Of a stretch of DNA of 64,000 nt, positions 36,929 to 48,700 are shown piece by piece. The stretch covers positions 8,122,001 to 8,186,000 of the forward strand of contig CM082581.2 of NCBI GenBank assembly GCA_040954595.2, in the 5' to 3' direction. Position numbers and translations under genes: made by a program. Position 1 is the first letter of the stretch. Each line of letters begins with the position of its first letter. Source of the DNA: Balanoglossus misakiensis (lineage: Eukaryota > Hemichordata). Under the pieces are notes generated by a model that searched no databases, was not told where the DNA came from, and worked only from the letters and a program-made list of their open reading frames with translations.

Positions 36929-37980
36929 CGCCTAATTTTTGCACTAACTTATTTTTTTTCTTTGAATATTATTTCGCATTATGTACAATGCATACTGCAG
37001 GAAAATATGCCTTTTTAAACATATCAGCTTGCATGCGTTTCCTGTGCTGTCGACATAACCTTTAGATTTTTTTTTTTTCATGAGCAAGTCTACATATAAT
37101 TGAGTCAGCTAGCTATGAGCGATACTGAGTCCTGTAGAGTACGTCTGTAGGCCTGGAATATAAGCGTATACTTGGGAAATTTGACAATAAAAGCACCCCG
37201 ATCACTTTTAAAGTAAAATTAAATTCTCTCCCAATACATTGCCGTATGTCTGTGATGTTGTGTTTGTATATTACAAAGAGGAAGTAAGATGACCTCACTT
37301 TTTCAAAGTAAAATGGGTGGTGTCTCCTACGTCAAAAAAGAACGCAACATAGCTATCAACCAAAACACAATCTGATATTTACGGCAAACGCCGCGCTGCG
37401 AGACAAGATTGGCACAATTTTTCAGGGCTTGCAAAGTCTGAGTTCTGTTCCACTAACAACGATAAACCTCTTGAATAAATGTTTCAGGAACACTTACATG
37501 TAAGAAAGAAAAAAAAGTTTGAGTTTAGTTCAGAAAGGGAAGCCTGGCATAGCGTGGCCCTGAGGGGGAAATGTGAGACAAATGGGGAGAATTAAATAAA
37601 TCAATGTCGTTTTTTTCCACTGTGGGTCTGTTGTGTGTTATTTAATCTTTCTATTCTTGCGTCTATCCTCGACTGGTGCATGGTGGACAGCAGTTTCCGA
37701 AGCAAATCCATGCAATGAAGCATGATCCACGCGTGCACATGTCGAAATTCTATTACGTATCACTACAGGTCACGTGACTGCGACACACCCTGCCATTGGC
37801 TGTGTCAACCAGAGGCCGCGATCGCAGCAGTCAGCAAGCATGGGCGCTACCAAGTGAAGATTTAATAGTGTACCGCAAAACGCCTGCTGCCGTGGGTTAC
37901 CGTGTGTTGATCGCGTGAAATTTCACTTTGACATGAATTTGTGGATAATCTAGGTACACGCCAAGGCTTAATCAATCAAC
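36929..37980 (+). other. Intergenic region and mitoferrin promoter
   Basis: Between tRNA-Pro and mitoferrin. Close to the mitoferrin start are a perfect 10-base E-box palindrome, GTCACGTGAC, at 37769-37778 and an inverted CCAAT box, ATTGGC, at 37795-37800, both about 200 bases upstream of the ATG. The E-box matches the CLEAR/USF-type consensus. No other gene is seen. Confidence 0.45.
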
Positions 37981-40900
37981 ATGTCGACGATGATGCTAGA
38001 AGAGGAGGATTTGTATGAGAGTCTGCCACCGACCACCTCGGCCTCGACTCATATGATGGCCGGTGCGATGGCTGGGATCATGGAACATTGTGTGATGTAT
38101 CCAGTCGATTGTGTGAAAGTAAGTTGTTAGTGTAGATGCCAGATCGTTTATAAGATTCCCTGCTTCGTATCTATATGGAAGTTGAATCTGGGACCACGTC
38201 TAATAACAAGAACTTGAGAAATCCGCTGTGTCGGATTTGTCCCTCCTACCTGATTGCTACAACTTGTACAAGTCTACGGGTCCAAGGTTCCGGTTGTAGG
38301 TTCTGTGCTTGATACAAACCGTACGGATCCATCCAGGCAGCCGTATTTGTTGGCCTCGAACAGTTTCTCAAAAATACTGCTGTTGATAAAGGGATTCAGG
38401 TTAATTTATATACATACTTAACTATGTGTTGGCTTTGGAAGTATGACCGTCGGACGATCGGCCGGGTTTGGGACAAGATGGCCGCTCCGATTGAACAGTG
38501 GCAGCCAATGCCATGGTGTGGTACGATTTCACATGTCAAATTTCAATGGCAAACCGGGAAACCGACAGAGGCGCGACGACTGGACGCACTTTTATAAATA
38601 AGTAATGCTGGTTTGTTGAGATCAAATAGCCCAATTCGGGAAAGGGCCGAAATGATAGGGTTTCCAACAGGCGGCACCCTTGACCCCAACCTTTGACCTA
38701 AAAATGCTTGCGAAGTTCGAAGATTGTGATTGTAGAGGGTGACCAGATAGAATTCTTTTCAACTGTTTGTATAACTGGAAAGTTGGTGAACTAGATTGCA
38801 TGTTTATTTGCAAATTAACCTGCTCCTAGTGTCTACGGTCTTCTCAAGAGGAGGGCTGAAGTTGATAAATAAATAATAATTATCCCACATACTGCATCAG
38901 ATATTCATCAGCTGGTGCAACACATATTAGCCTACTCATGAGGGAACCTGGGACCTGTATGAGTAGAAATTAAAGATTATTACCCACATACATGTAGGAA
39001 CCAGCTCATCATCATAACAAAAGGAAGCCCTTACATCGCTACACATAATGTATAGATTTGTGTGTGTGTTCAACAGGATAAACTTTCTCCAGTCAACTTG
39101 TCTTAACATGCAGTTGATGAATATCATTGAGAGTCTAACAAGCATATATTCAAATTTCAAGGGTACAAAATTATGCCTATGATTTGGTACTTCATAAATG
39201 TGTGGTTGGGCGTGTTGTAGCAAATCAGTGCTACATTTATCCCGCACCAAGTTCAACCCATAATGTTGTGGTTGGAATATGTTGTGCACAGTGCTCTAAA
39301 CTGTGCATGGCTGTATTTTGCAGATAACCCTATATATCCAGACCCCCCCCCCCCCAAGACACCATCTCATATTTCCCTTGTCTTTCTTTTTCACCTTTTC
39401 AGACCAGAATGCAGAATCTGAGACCTCACGCCAAGGCTAATTACAGGAACATGGTGCATGCCTTCACCACCATTGCTAAATATGAGGGCTTTTTTAGGAC
39501 TATACGAGGGGTTAATGTGGTGGCACTAGGTGCTGGCCCCTCACATGCCCTCTATTTTGCATCTTACGAGAAGATCAAGAAAGAGCTGAGTAAAAAGCCG
39601 GGGCAGAACCCGCTAGCAAATGGTAAGATACTCGACTAGTATAGTTGTCATGCTTTTAACTGTATCAATGAACAACATGATCAAATATATCTTATCATAA
39701 TCAGTGCAACTGTACTGTAGTTCCCCCAGGAATCTCTGATGCAGTATTTGTTCATTTGCATAACAATGGTTATGATAATTATTTTCTATTGTGTTATCAG
39801 ACCATTTTCTGCTTTTGCTGTCATGAAGCATCTGGTGTACCTATAATATAGCCCCGTCAACGTGAAATGTAAATTTTTAGAAATGGACGAGGTTTCATTA
39901 TTTTATTGTTAGCTTATCTAGAAATTTAGTTTACTACTTGAAATCGGTGTTATTTATAGAGGTATCTAAGTTAAGTACACTGTAAATAGGTCATAGATCT
40001 GACCTGTTAACTGGATATTCACGTGTGCATGGTTGAAAATCAGGCAATCAAATCTGACGACTCCAGCTCAGTATTTGCCAAAACATCAAAGGGTCGCTTG
40101 TTAATTTGATAACGAAACGACAATGTTTACATGGCGTCAGGGGGATCACGGGATTTTTGGAACGCAAATGTTGTGCGTTGTCTGTTTGTTGCAAAATGTT
40201 CAGGAAGGGGCTTTACTTCTCTTCAAACTTGAGAAAGTTTTGCAATTATTCAATTGTAAATCAAATCACCTGTAGTCCCCCCCCCCTGCATTCGAACCAC
40301 AGAGACCTGTAGTTGCAGCCATTGAAAATAAAAGACCAACACACCCTCACTTTTTACATAATATGCACCTCCCTCATAAACCACGATTGAGAAACTAATT
40401 ATTTCGTAACATATTTATGCAGAGTCATTCTGACATGAATAAGCTAAGGGTATTTTGAAATAGTAAAGTGTGACCTTTGACCATATTTTCACTTGGCATA
40501 ATCATGTCACCAGAGTCTGCAGTTCAAACTTTGTTTTCAGGTTCCATTGATTGTTTTTAATTAAAAAATGATAATTAAGATCATGCTGGTATAAACATAC
40601 CACAGAAAAAATGGCAACTGAGCCTTCTATCTGTATGTAAATCTATTTCTGTCTTTATTCAGTAGAACAGAATATAATGTACAATTATATCTTTTGTTGG
40701 GAAACCATATGTATAACATCTGTGTTGGATATATTGAAAAAATTCTGTGTAACCAAAATCATCCAAATACATAAAAGGGGAATTAGGATAAAAACCGCCC
40801 TCTTAAGCAATATGCACCGCTGACTCAAAAAATTCATTGGTGACGCAGGTAAATTATCCGTGATACATTGAAAGGACTGATGCAAAGCAATTTCCATTTT

Positions 40901-42294
40901 GACTCACAGCTGTTAAAATTAATGCTTGTTAGAGGGCTTAGGCAACAGTGAGCTAAAAACCTCTTTGATATTTGGTGAGGCGGTGTCATTTCCTACAAAA
41001 TTATATTGACACAAAATAAAATGTTTGCTTTGAGCTTTTTTGTGTGCGGAATACATGCATGTAATTGTTGTAAAATTTAAATTTGAGTCCCTGTAATCGT
41101 ATGGATCAATTTCATCCAACTGCTTCCATTTGATCTGTAACAGCAGTGGAGTCTGAGAGCTACCAAAATGATTATTTTTCTGACACATTTATGCTGAAAA
41201 CAGATGTTCTGGTTGACTGCTGTGCTGGCAGTAAAACAATTCAAACTAGCTGTAGAGATAAGCTGATTTCCCACTGATTTCCATAAAAATTGCCTTTTCA
41301 AGATCTGACTTGTACGTGTTCAAAATTCATAAATAGCAGTTCTCTCACTATTTTAATACCTTAGTCCTATTAATATTTTTATCTCGCACTTTCTTGACCA
41401 CTGACAGTTAGATCCTGTGTTTAAATTGGAATCAGAAAACCTCTGTAGACCCGTTGTGATTTCACGGACTGCCAATTCAACCATATTTTTCTTCTTTTCT
41501 TTTCTAGCTGTGGCTGGTTCAGTGGCAACTCTTGTACACGATGCTGCAATGTCTCCAATAGACGGTAGGTACATTGTATTTATCACATCTTGGTGCCATC
41601 TCACAGCTTGTTGTAATGCCTAAGAAAAAGAAGGCAGAGTATAGATGATTGGTCCAATCTGATACATCTTGTCATAGATAATTTTGCTAATCAAAGTTTT
41701 TCTGTTTTTTTTTTCTTTGCATAATTTCTTCCTGGTGATGACCTGAAATGCGACGATATCCGCGGAACGTCATTTTGTATCTGCTCAGTTGTAAAACAAA
41801 GGATGCAGGTGTTCACTAGTCCCTACAAAGGGGTTGTGGATTGCATCAGAACAGTTTACAGGACCGAGGGCCTCCGTGCCTTTTACAGAAGCTACACCAC
41901 TCAAATGACAATGAACATACCCTTTCAGAGCATTCACTTCGTCACGTACGAGTTCAGTCAGGAGATACTCAACCCCAAGCGGGAATACAACCCGATGACT
42001 CACGTGGCGTCGGGCGCCGTCGCCGGGGCGATCGCCGCCGCCGTGACCACGCCCCTGGACGTTTGCAAGACCCTCTTGAACACTCAGGAAACGTGTGTGA
42101 TAGCCAAGGTGGAGTCGCACCACATCAACGGCATGGTCAATGCCTTCAGGACGGTGTACCAGTGCTGCGGCTTCTCCGGCTACTTCAAGGGGGTGCAGGC
42201 CCGTGTCATTTACCAGATGCCATCCACCGCGCTCTCCTGGTCGGTCTACGAGTTCTTCAAGTTCTTCATCACCAAGAGGAACCAGAACCAGTAA
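37981..42294 (+). CDS. SLC25A28/37: Mitoferrin, mitochondrial iron carrier
   Basis: Imports iron across the mitochondrial inner membrane for heme and iron-sulfur cluster synthesis. Exons 37981-38118, 39403-39622, 41508-41564 and 41789-42294 join to 306 residues, somewhat shorter than the human proteins, mainly at the N-terminus. The three mitochondrial-carrier signature motifs are present, one per repeat: PVDCVK at the end of exon 1, PIDVVK across exons 3-4, and PLDVCK in exon 4. Mitoferrin-like blocks include [47 protein letters not shown] and [15 protein letters not shown]. Six membrane segments are expected. The ATG at 37981 lies just upstream of an acidic leader ([10 protein letters not shown]) that matches the family. 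The sequence predates the split of vertebrate mitoferrin-1 and -2 or cannot be assigned to one of them. Confidence 0.95.
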
Positions 42295-45200
42295 TATTTA
42301 CTGAGAACTGGTTCCTGTCTTCAAAGGGGAAACAGGACTCATTCGACAACAAAGTCGTCAGAACCGGAAGACGCCGGCCAAGACGCTTTTCATCTGTTAT
42401 GGAAGATGTCCCATGCAGATATTTTTAACTGGCCCCGTTTGTATATAAGCCCCTACAAATCAGCACTTAACCCTAAACTTGCTACTCAATACATGCAGGA
42501 ACCACAAATTTACACACACACAATTTCCAGTCAAGATACTGTACCCATTGTAAGTTTGATATACTTTGAGTCTACTGAGCAATGGTCATGACGTGGTCTG
42601 TGCTGACTTCCAAGCAAGCACTTTAATATGGCAAGAAGAGAGAGCTCAGACAAAATCTGCAGTTGGCCAATGTAGCTCTTATACAACACGCCTGCATACA
42701 TCCTTCAATATTACACATACCAACACAGCACCTAGCTCTATTTCAAGGGGATAAAATCAAAATATACGGATCGTGGGTTAAAGAGTCGATGATACAATGT
42801 ACACATGTAGTAATATTTTTCTGATTCAAAATTTCAGAATGACACTGCTTTCATAATTTACTCATGGCAGAAATATATAATGTTGCATCCACATGAGTAG
42901 ACACCCCCCCCCCCCCAAAAAAAAAAAAGATCACTAAGCCTGCATATTACTTCAATTTTCCAGATAATCTAATATACAAAAGATCATATCAGATGTCTTT
43001 CATCCAACCAGCCATCCCTCCCTCTCCCCACATGGCATTATTTTGTGGATCACGTCATTTTTGTTCATCAGGGAACCTTTTGTGAAGTCCTGAAATATAC
43101 AAAGGCAGTATACAAATTGACAAGATTATTAGGGCATTGATTTTTAGCTTTTAAATATGTGTGTAATTTAGCACTTTTCTCCCAAAGTTACAAACTTGCA
43201 ATCATTGGAGATGCTTGAGAATAGTGGCGATTGTTGAATATTTTGTGTTAGCTCAAATGGAAATCTGGTCAGGTAGATCGTCATACATCTGAAACCAGTC
43301 CACACACCATAAAATAACTAGGTCCCTATGTACAGGTACAGGCCTGAGGAAACTGGATAATCTATCGTGCAATGAGTCAAATTTTTACAAATGTTTAAAT
43401 GGATTGCCCTAATTACCTGCTTGATTTGCACAAATATGCTCATTGCTAGAGTTTCTGCTATATTTTTGGGGGTAGATGGACCATTGAACTAAAAAAATAA
43501 TAAAAATATAACATCTTCATAAAAATGTTGACAGGTTTCTGCTTAGAAAAACAGACAATTGGCAAGAGTTTGCTTACTGCAATGATGAAAGCTTCAGATA
43601 AATTACAATTTTAGTCCAGGATGGTGGAACCATGGTAGTGTATCCTTGTGACATTCAATATTCATGTGTGATTACTATGGTCATGGAAGCCAGACTTACA
43701 GGGTATCTGAGAATTCTATTGGTCATGGTCCCTCCATGGAGGGACTGTGTAGGTTAAAACCCCCTCCAGTGTGGTTAAAGACATTGGATTTCCTGTTTTA
43801 AGTACAAATAGATCTTTTTATTTGTTTCAGATCTGATTGTCGACAGTAGATGGGGATCAAATTCTGACTTGGATTGTTTCTTGTATGATATGGAAAAAAA
43901 ATCTGATCAGGCTTCTTAAATTGTCTTTTATTATGTTCTTTTTAGAATCCTCTTGAGATGAAATTAAAGATGTTAAGTTTTTGGCAATTTGGGTTAGGGT
44001 TAATTGTTTTGTAATTATAATAATGAACTCCCAGGGATTTAGAAAGACAGTTTCTGTAAGGGTGGCTTACCCAACAGCTTCATTAGCTGTACCTTCTCGC
44101 TGTGATTTCAGCGTGTGTGTTTTGTGTAGCGACTGCAGTTTCTTGTTTAAATTCCTGAAACATGATGAAATGCCCAGCATTTAGCCCATCAACACAACAG
44201 GTATGTGTATAGTCAGCATTGTCATTTTGCAAAATTTGAATTCATGTCCGGACTAGAATCTATTTGTCAACAATAACAATGGCCGTTACACATACAGGGT
44301 ATGTTGACAAGCGGAGTACTGGGTATATTAGCATGTTGTGATGGAGTAGAACAAGAAATCACATTTAGTACACAGAGCAAAAATACTGAAAATGGAGACC
44401 GAAGTCACAGCTAATGTCCCTTTAATGTTTTTTTTTAAATAATGTATACGCTTCCATTCTTGAAAACACAGAAATGTGCTTGCCTGAGTGCTTTCTTACT
44501 CCAATAAAGATGCATCAGTAGGGTTGTACCAATTCAGGGGATAACTCCTGGAGGGATTGTTTTGCTCTGCTAAAAGGTAGGTACTGTGGTGTCAGTGACT
44601 GTTTTTATTTTCCCCTCTCCTTCCCTCCCATTTTGCCAAAATTTCCAGAGTTGGTAAAACATGTAAAGAAAGTTAAAGTGGGGTAAAAATTGGTGTCATC
44701 AATCAATTTCCAGAAATTTTGCCACCAAGATTTCCAGCAACAGCGCCATCTAGGGTCCAAGTATCTTGGTACCTCGCACTACTTATATGCCTGGACAAAG
44801 ATTGTATTCTTATGAGGTTATTATGATTCATTGTTTTAAAATATTCATGTTTTTGCCATTTTATGTTATTGTTAAAACTGCATATTTTGAAGAAAAAAAT
44901 TGCTTAAAGATTTTATATGGCTCTGCCCAAAACATGCATCACCATGGATACTACAATGTACTAGGTATTGGCCAATGGTTTCATGTTTTACTATAAGCTA
45001 AACCAACCATGGAAACATTACACCAAGTTATTTTATATATTCAATTGTGAGAATAGAAGAATGTCCAAAAGTGAAAGAAAAATCATTACAAGACAAACTG
45101 TCAAGCTGAGTATAGCCAATGACTGAATAAATATAAGGCAAGTGACTATCTGTGAGGAAAAGTTTGAAGAAAAAAAAAACAATAAATTTTTGTCCACATG

Positions 45201-45325
45201 ACAACGGAAGTTTAAAGATTAAATGTGCAAAAAGTTCTTGTGCAGAGAGGTGGAGGGGAAAAATTAAAATTCTGACTGCGAAAAATTACTTACATAAAGA
45301 GTGAGACAGAAAAAAAAATTTGAAG
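42295..45325. other. Mitoferrin 3' UTR and intergenic sequence
   Basis: No gene is supported. A possible polyadenylation signal for mitoferrin is AATAAA at 44503-44508. The stretch holds a poly-C/poly-A junction at 42904-42928 and an 18-base perfect palindrome, GTCCCTCCATGGAGGGAC, at 43728-43745. The rest is AT-rich and unremarkable. Confidence 0.45.
42904..42928. repeat. Poly-C/poly-A homopolymer tract
   Basis: About 13 C followed by about 12 A. Length is likely variable and prone to sequencing error. Similar C runs occur near 30843 and 39346. Confidence 0.85.
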
Positions 45326-45398
45326 CGCCCAACGTGGGGCTCGAACCCACGACCCTGAGATTAAGAGTCTCATGCTCTACCGACTGAGCTAGCCGGGC
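45326..45398 (-). tRNA. tRNA-Lys (CTT)
   Basis: A complete 73-base cloverleaf on the minus strand. The acceptor GCCCGGC pairs with GTTGGGC through two G-T pairs, and the discriminator is G. The anticodon loop ACTCTTAATC gives CTT, and the B box is GGTTCGAGCCC. There is no intron. A run of A on the plus strand at about 45310-45318 gives the Pol III T-terminator. It lies about 360 bases upstream of the BOD1L1 start in the opposite direction. Confidence 0.97.
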
Positions 45399-45760
45399 TT
45401 CTTGTTAAGCGATGAGCAAACTACGTATAACTACATAAACCTCTATACTCCTTTGACTGTTTCACACTTCATTATCTCGAACTCGGTTTATTCTTTGTGC
45501 ATATTATTTGCACAAAATGATATCAGGCAGTCCAGGATTATGGTTTAACCAATATTGAATGATATTGGTGATGGTATAGTGGTGTCTTTCTTTTATCAAA
45601 GGAAAGTAGCGGGAATGACCTCTTTCGTGTCAAAGGTTTTGGAGCATGCTCAAAGTGACTGAAATAAACACCGACAGCGTAACCTTTCCAGCATGTCCTC
45701 ATGCCAGAAGATGTGTAGGGTTCGCACCAGTTAAATTAAGTTACCTTATTTGTATCGAGG

Positions 45761-48700
45761 ATGGCGGCGACGACATCTGGAACTAGTCCCGACCAAGATG
45801 TTATCGAGAGCGTTGTGAATTACGTAAAATCAGCGGGACTTTTTGATCAGTTTCGACGAGACTGCCTGAATGATGTTGATACAAAGGTTTGTGCTCCGTT
45901 TTGTGGTTTGGTTGTTATCTATTTTGCATCGTATCATTTTTACCAGAACAGTACACACAGATTCATTAGGCTGTCTGGACACCTGGTTATCTCGAAATCG
46001 AGTATGGGCAGCATCTACATAGGTGTAAACTGCATTGTGGCCGTGGAGAGACGGAACGTGTCTGTGTTTTGAAACATCGCTTGCGCTGGTGGAAGCACGC
46101 CCCCTACGATTGAATGGCACGGTGCGAACAAAATACTTTGAACTTGAACGTGAAGAGACTGTTCATCTTCGACAACAAAGTCAATGTAGCTTGAATTCCA
46201 ACTATGTTCAACAATGCAAGCCAGTTCGAGTGAACTTGGTGAGTGAGTTTAACATAAAAAATCTTCTACTGCAGTTCTTTATTGAAATTATTTTTAAATC
46301 ACAGCCAGCTTATCAGAACTTACGGCAAAGAGTGGAAGGATATGTTTCCACCTTTCTGTCTCAGCACACCTGGTCTCCCAACCTTAACAAGAACCAGCTA
46401 CGTGACAGTCTCAGAAGACAGATAAACCAGTAAGTATCATTTTTGTATATTAAAGTGTCTTTTGGGAAAACATAAAGGCAACAATTTTGAAAATGCAGTG
46501 TTCTAGGCCCTTGACGCTGTGACGCTTTTTATGCTCAGCTGTCAACTGTGACTGTTGCTGCTTTTTCCGTACGCTGCTGGTCGACACCCTCAGAGCAGTC
46601 GAATATCACGTCACATATCAGAACATACTCATGTGGAATGTCTATCTTTGTCTCTTGTAGGTCAGAAATGCTTTCTATGGGTGTAGAAAGAATCGTAGAG
46701 CAGGTTGTAGAACCCAAAATTCAACACATCTTGAGACCACAGATTGAAAAGGCACTCCAGGAGTACACCGAAAAGAAGGAAAGGGAGGCACCTCCAGTGC
46801 CAACAACATCTGATGATGGCAAAGCTGCCTTGCCACCTTTACCTCCACATACCACAGGTAAAAAGAATTGCATTATCTAAATATAATATAATCTAAATAT
46901 CATCTAAATGTAACTTGCATAATGATGTTAAATAATATTTTCATCATAGGCACTCCGCCAAGCACCAAGACCAAGGTCAAAGGTGTGTCAGAGAAGTTGC
47001 CGCCAGATGTTGTTTCCAGGGTGAAAACAACTACAAGTGGCGAGCAGGCAAAGAAACAGTCGACAGATAGCGGGGGACCGTCTGAGATCAAGAGTAAGTT
47101 GAAAGATGGCAGTGCTGCTAAACCGAGCAAGGATGTCAAGAAAGGCACGGGGAAGGTACAGGAGAAATCAAAAACAGGAACCGCCAAAGGTGTATTGCCG
47201 AAAACTGGTGAAGCTAAGAAATCGGAACAGGGATCTGTCAAGGGAAAAGTGGGAGAGTCGGATAAAGGCGGAAGTGGCAAGGGAGAATCCCACTTGAAGA
47301 CAAAAACGTCAGAGTCGGGCGGGAAGCAGGCGGAGAAGTTGGAGAAACCCAGGGTGGGAGACGTGTCCCACAAAGCCAAGGGTGAGCCCGGCACAAGACC
47401 GGCAGACAAGCAGAAGGCATCCGTCAGTGATAAACCAGGGAGTCGCAAACCGGATCAGAAGGGAGCTCCTGTGAAAGATGATAAGATGAAGGATAAAGCA
47501 GAAGGAAAAGGAAGCGTTAAAGAAGATAGGCTGAAGTCAGATAAAACGGAAAGCAGTAAGACAGAGCATGTAAAATCCACCGAGAAGTCTGAAAAAGCGA
47601 AATCAGTCAAACCTAAGGATGGCTCTGAGAAGAGTCTGGTTGTGACTAAAAAGAAAACTGACAAAGTGCTGAAGACACTCAAGGATGATAAGGCAAAATC
47701 AAGCAAGTCGGAGGTTTCCTCTGAGAAGAAAGGTGGTGCTGAGGTCAAGCCAAAGAGCTCTACTGAAGGAAAAACTGCCAAAGACGGTGGGAAAAAAGAA
47801 AAGCCGAAAGATGTTAGCAAAGACAAGAAGGCACTCCCTAGCAAGGATAAGGAGGGGGCTGGTAAGCCAAAAGACCCGGCAAAAGGCAAGTCTGATGTGA
47901 AAAAGAAAAGTGAAATCAAACCGAAGGCATCCGAAACGAAACAGTCCGAGACAAAACAGAAAACAAGTGATAAAAGAGATGAGACTGCAAAAGGAACAAG
48001 TGAGAAGAATGAAGATGGCGTGAAAGGGAAGTCGTCAGCTGCTTCTGTCAAGAAAGAAACCAAGAAAGACATAAAGAAAGAGACCTCTGACGTGAAACCG
48101 GACAAGTCTAAAGACAGCAAAAGTCAGCAGTCTTTCAGAGAAAGCGTTTCGCAGAAAGCAGAGGAAACACACAAACCTGAAAAGGTGGCATCAGGACTTG
48201 AACAAAAGGACACAAGTTCCGAAATGCAGACCGCACCACCAGCTGAATTAAAAGTCACGACCCCGGGCGTGGAAAAGCCAGAGTTGTTGAAAACTGAGGA
48301 TGAGAAAAGACAGGATGGCAAGAAAGTGGCGTCACAATGTGAAAAGGGCGAAGAAGTCCCAACAGTCGGGAAGAAAAGAGAATTGGAACATCACGATGGT
48401 GACTTCTCAGACGATGATAATATGTCTGATGTCACTGTGAGTTCAGTGCATACGAGCGACCTTTCTTCCTTTGAAGATGCAATCAGTTCTGTTTCATCAG
48501 TGTCATCCACTAGTAGCGATGAAATGTCATCCGATGAAAAAGATGGTAACTATACATTTTTTATGATCTCAATCCTTGGGGTCCATGCATTGCCCCTGTT
48601 TCACACACTATCTGTACATTCAACTCTACCCCTATATATTTCTCGTAGTGTAGAAATAAAAAGACGGTACTCTCTTAGTAAATAATGTAACTTAACTTTA

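Noticed and set aside
41841-42428. Plus-strand 195-residue open frame
   Set aside because: Alternative frame of the GC-rich last mitoferrin exon.
47455-48120. Minus-strand 221-residue open frame
   Set aside because: Shadow of the Lys-rich BOD1L1 exon; AAG/AAA codons read as CTT/TTT on the other strand.
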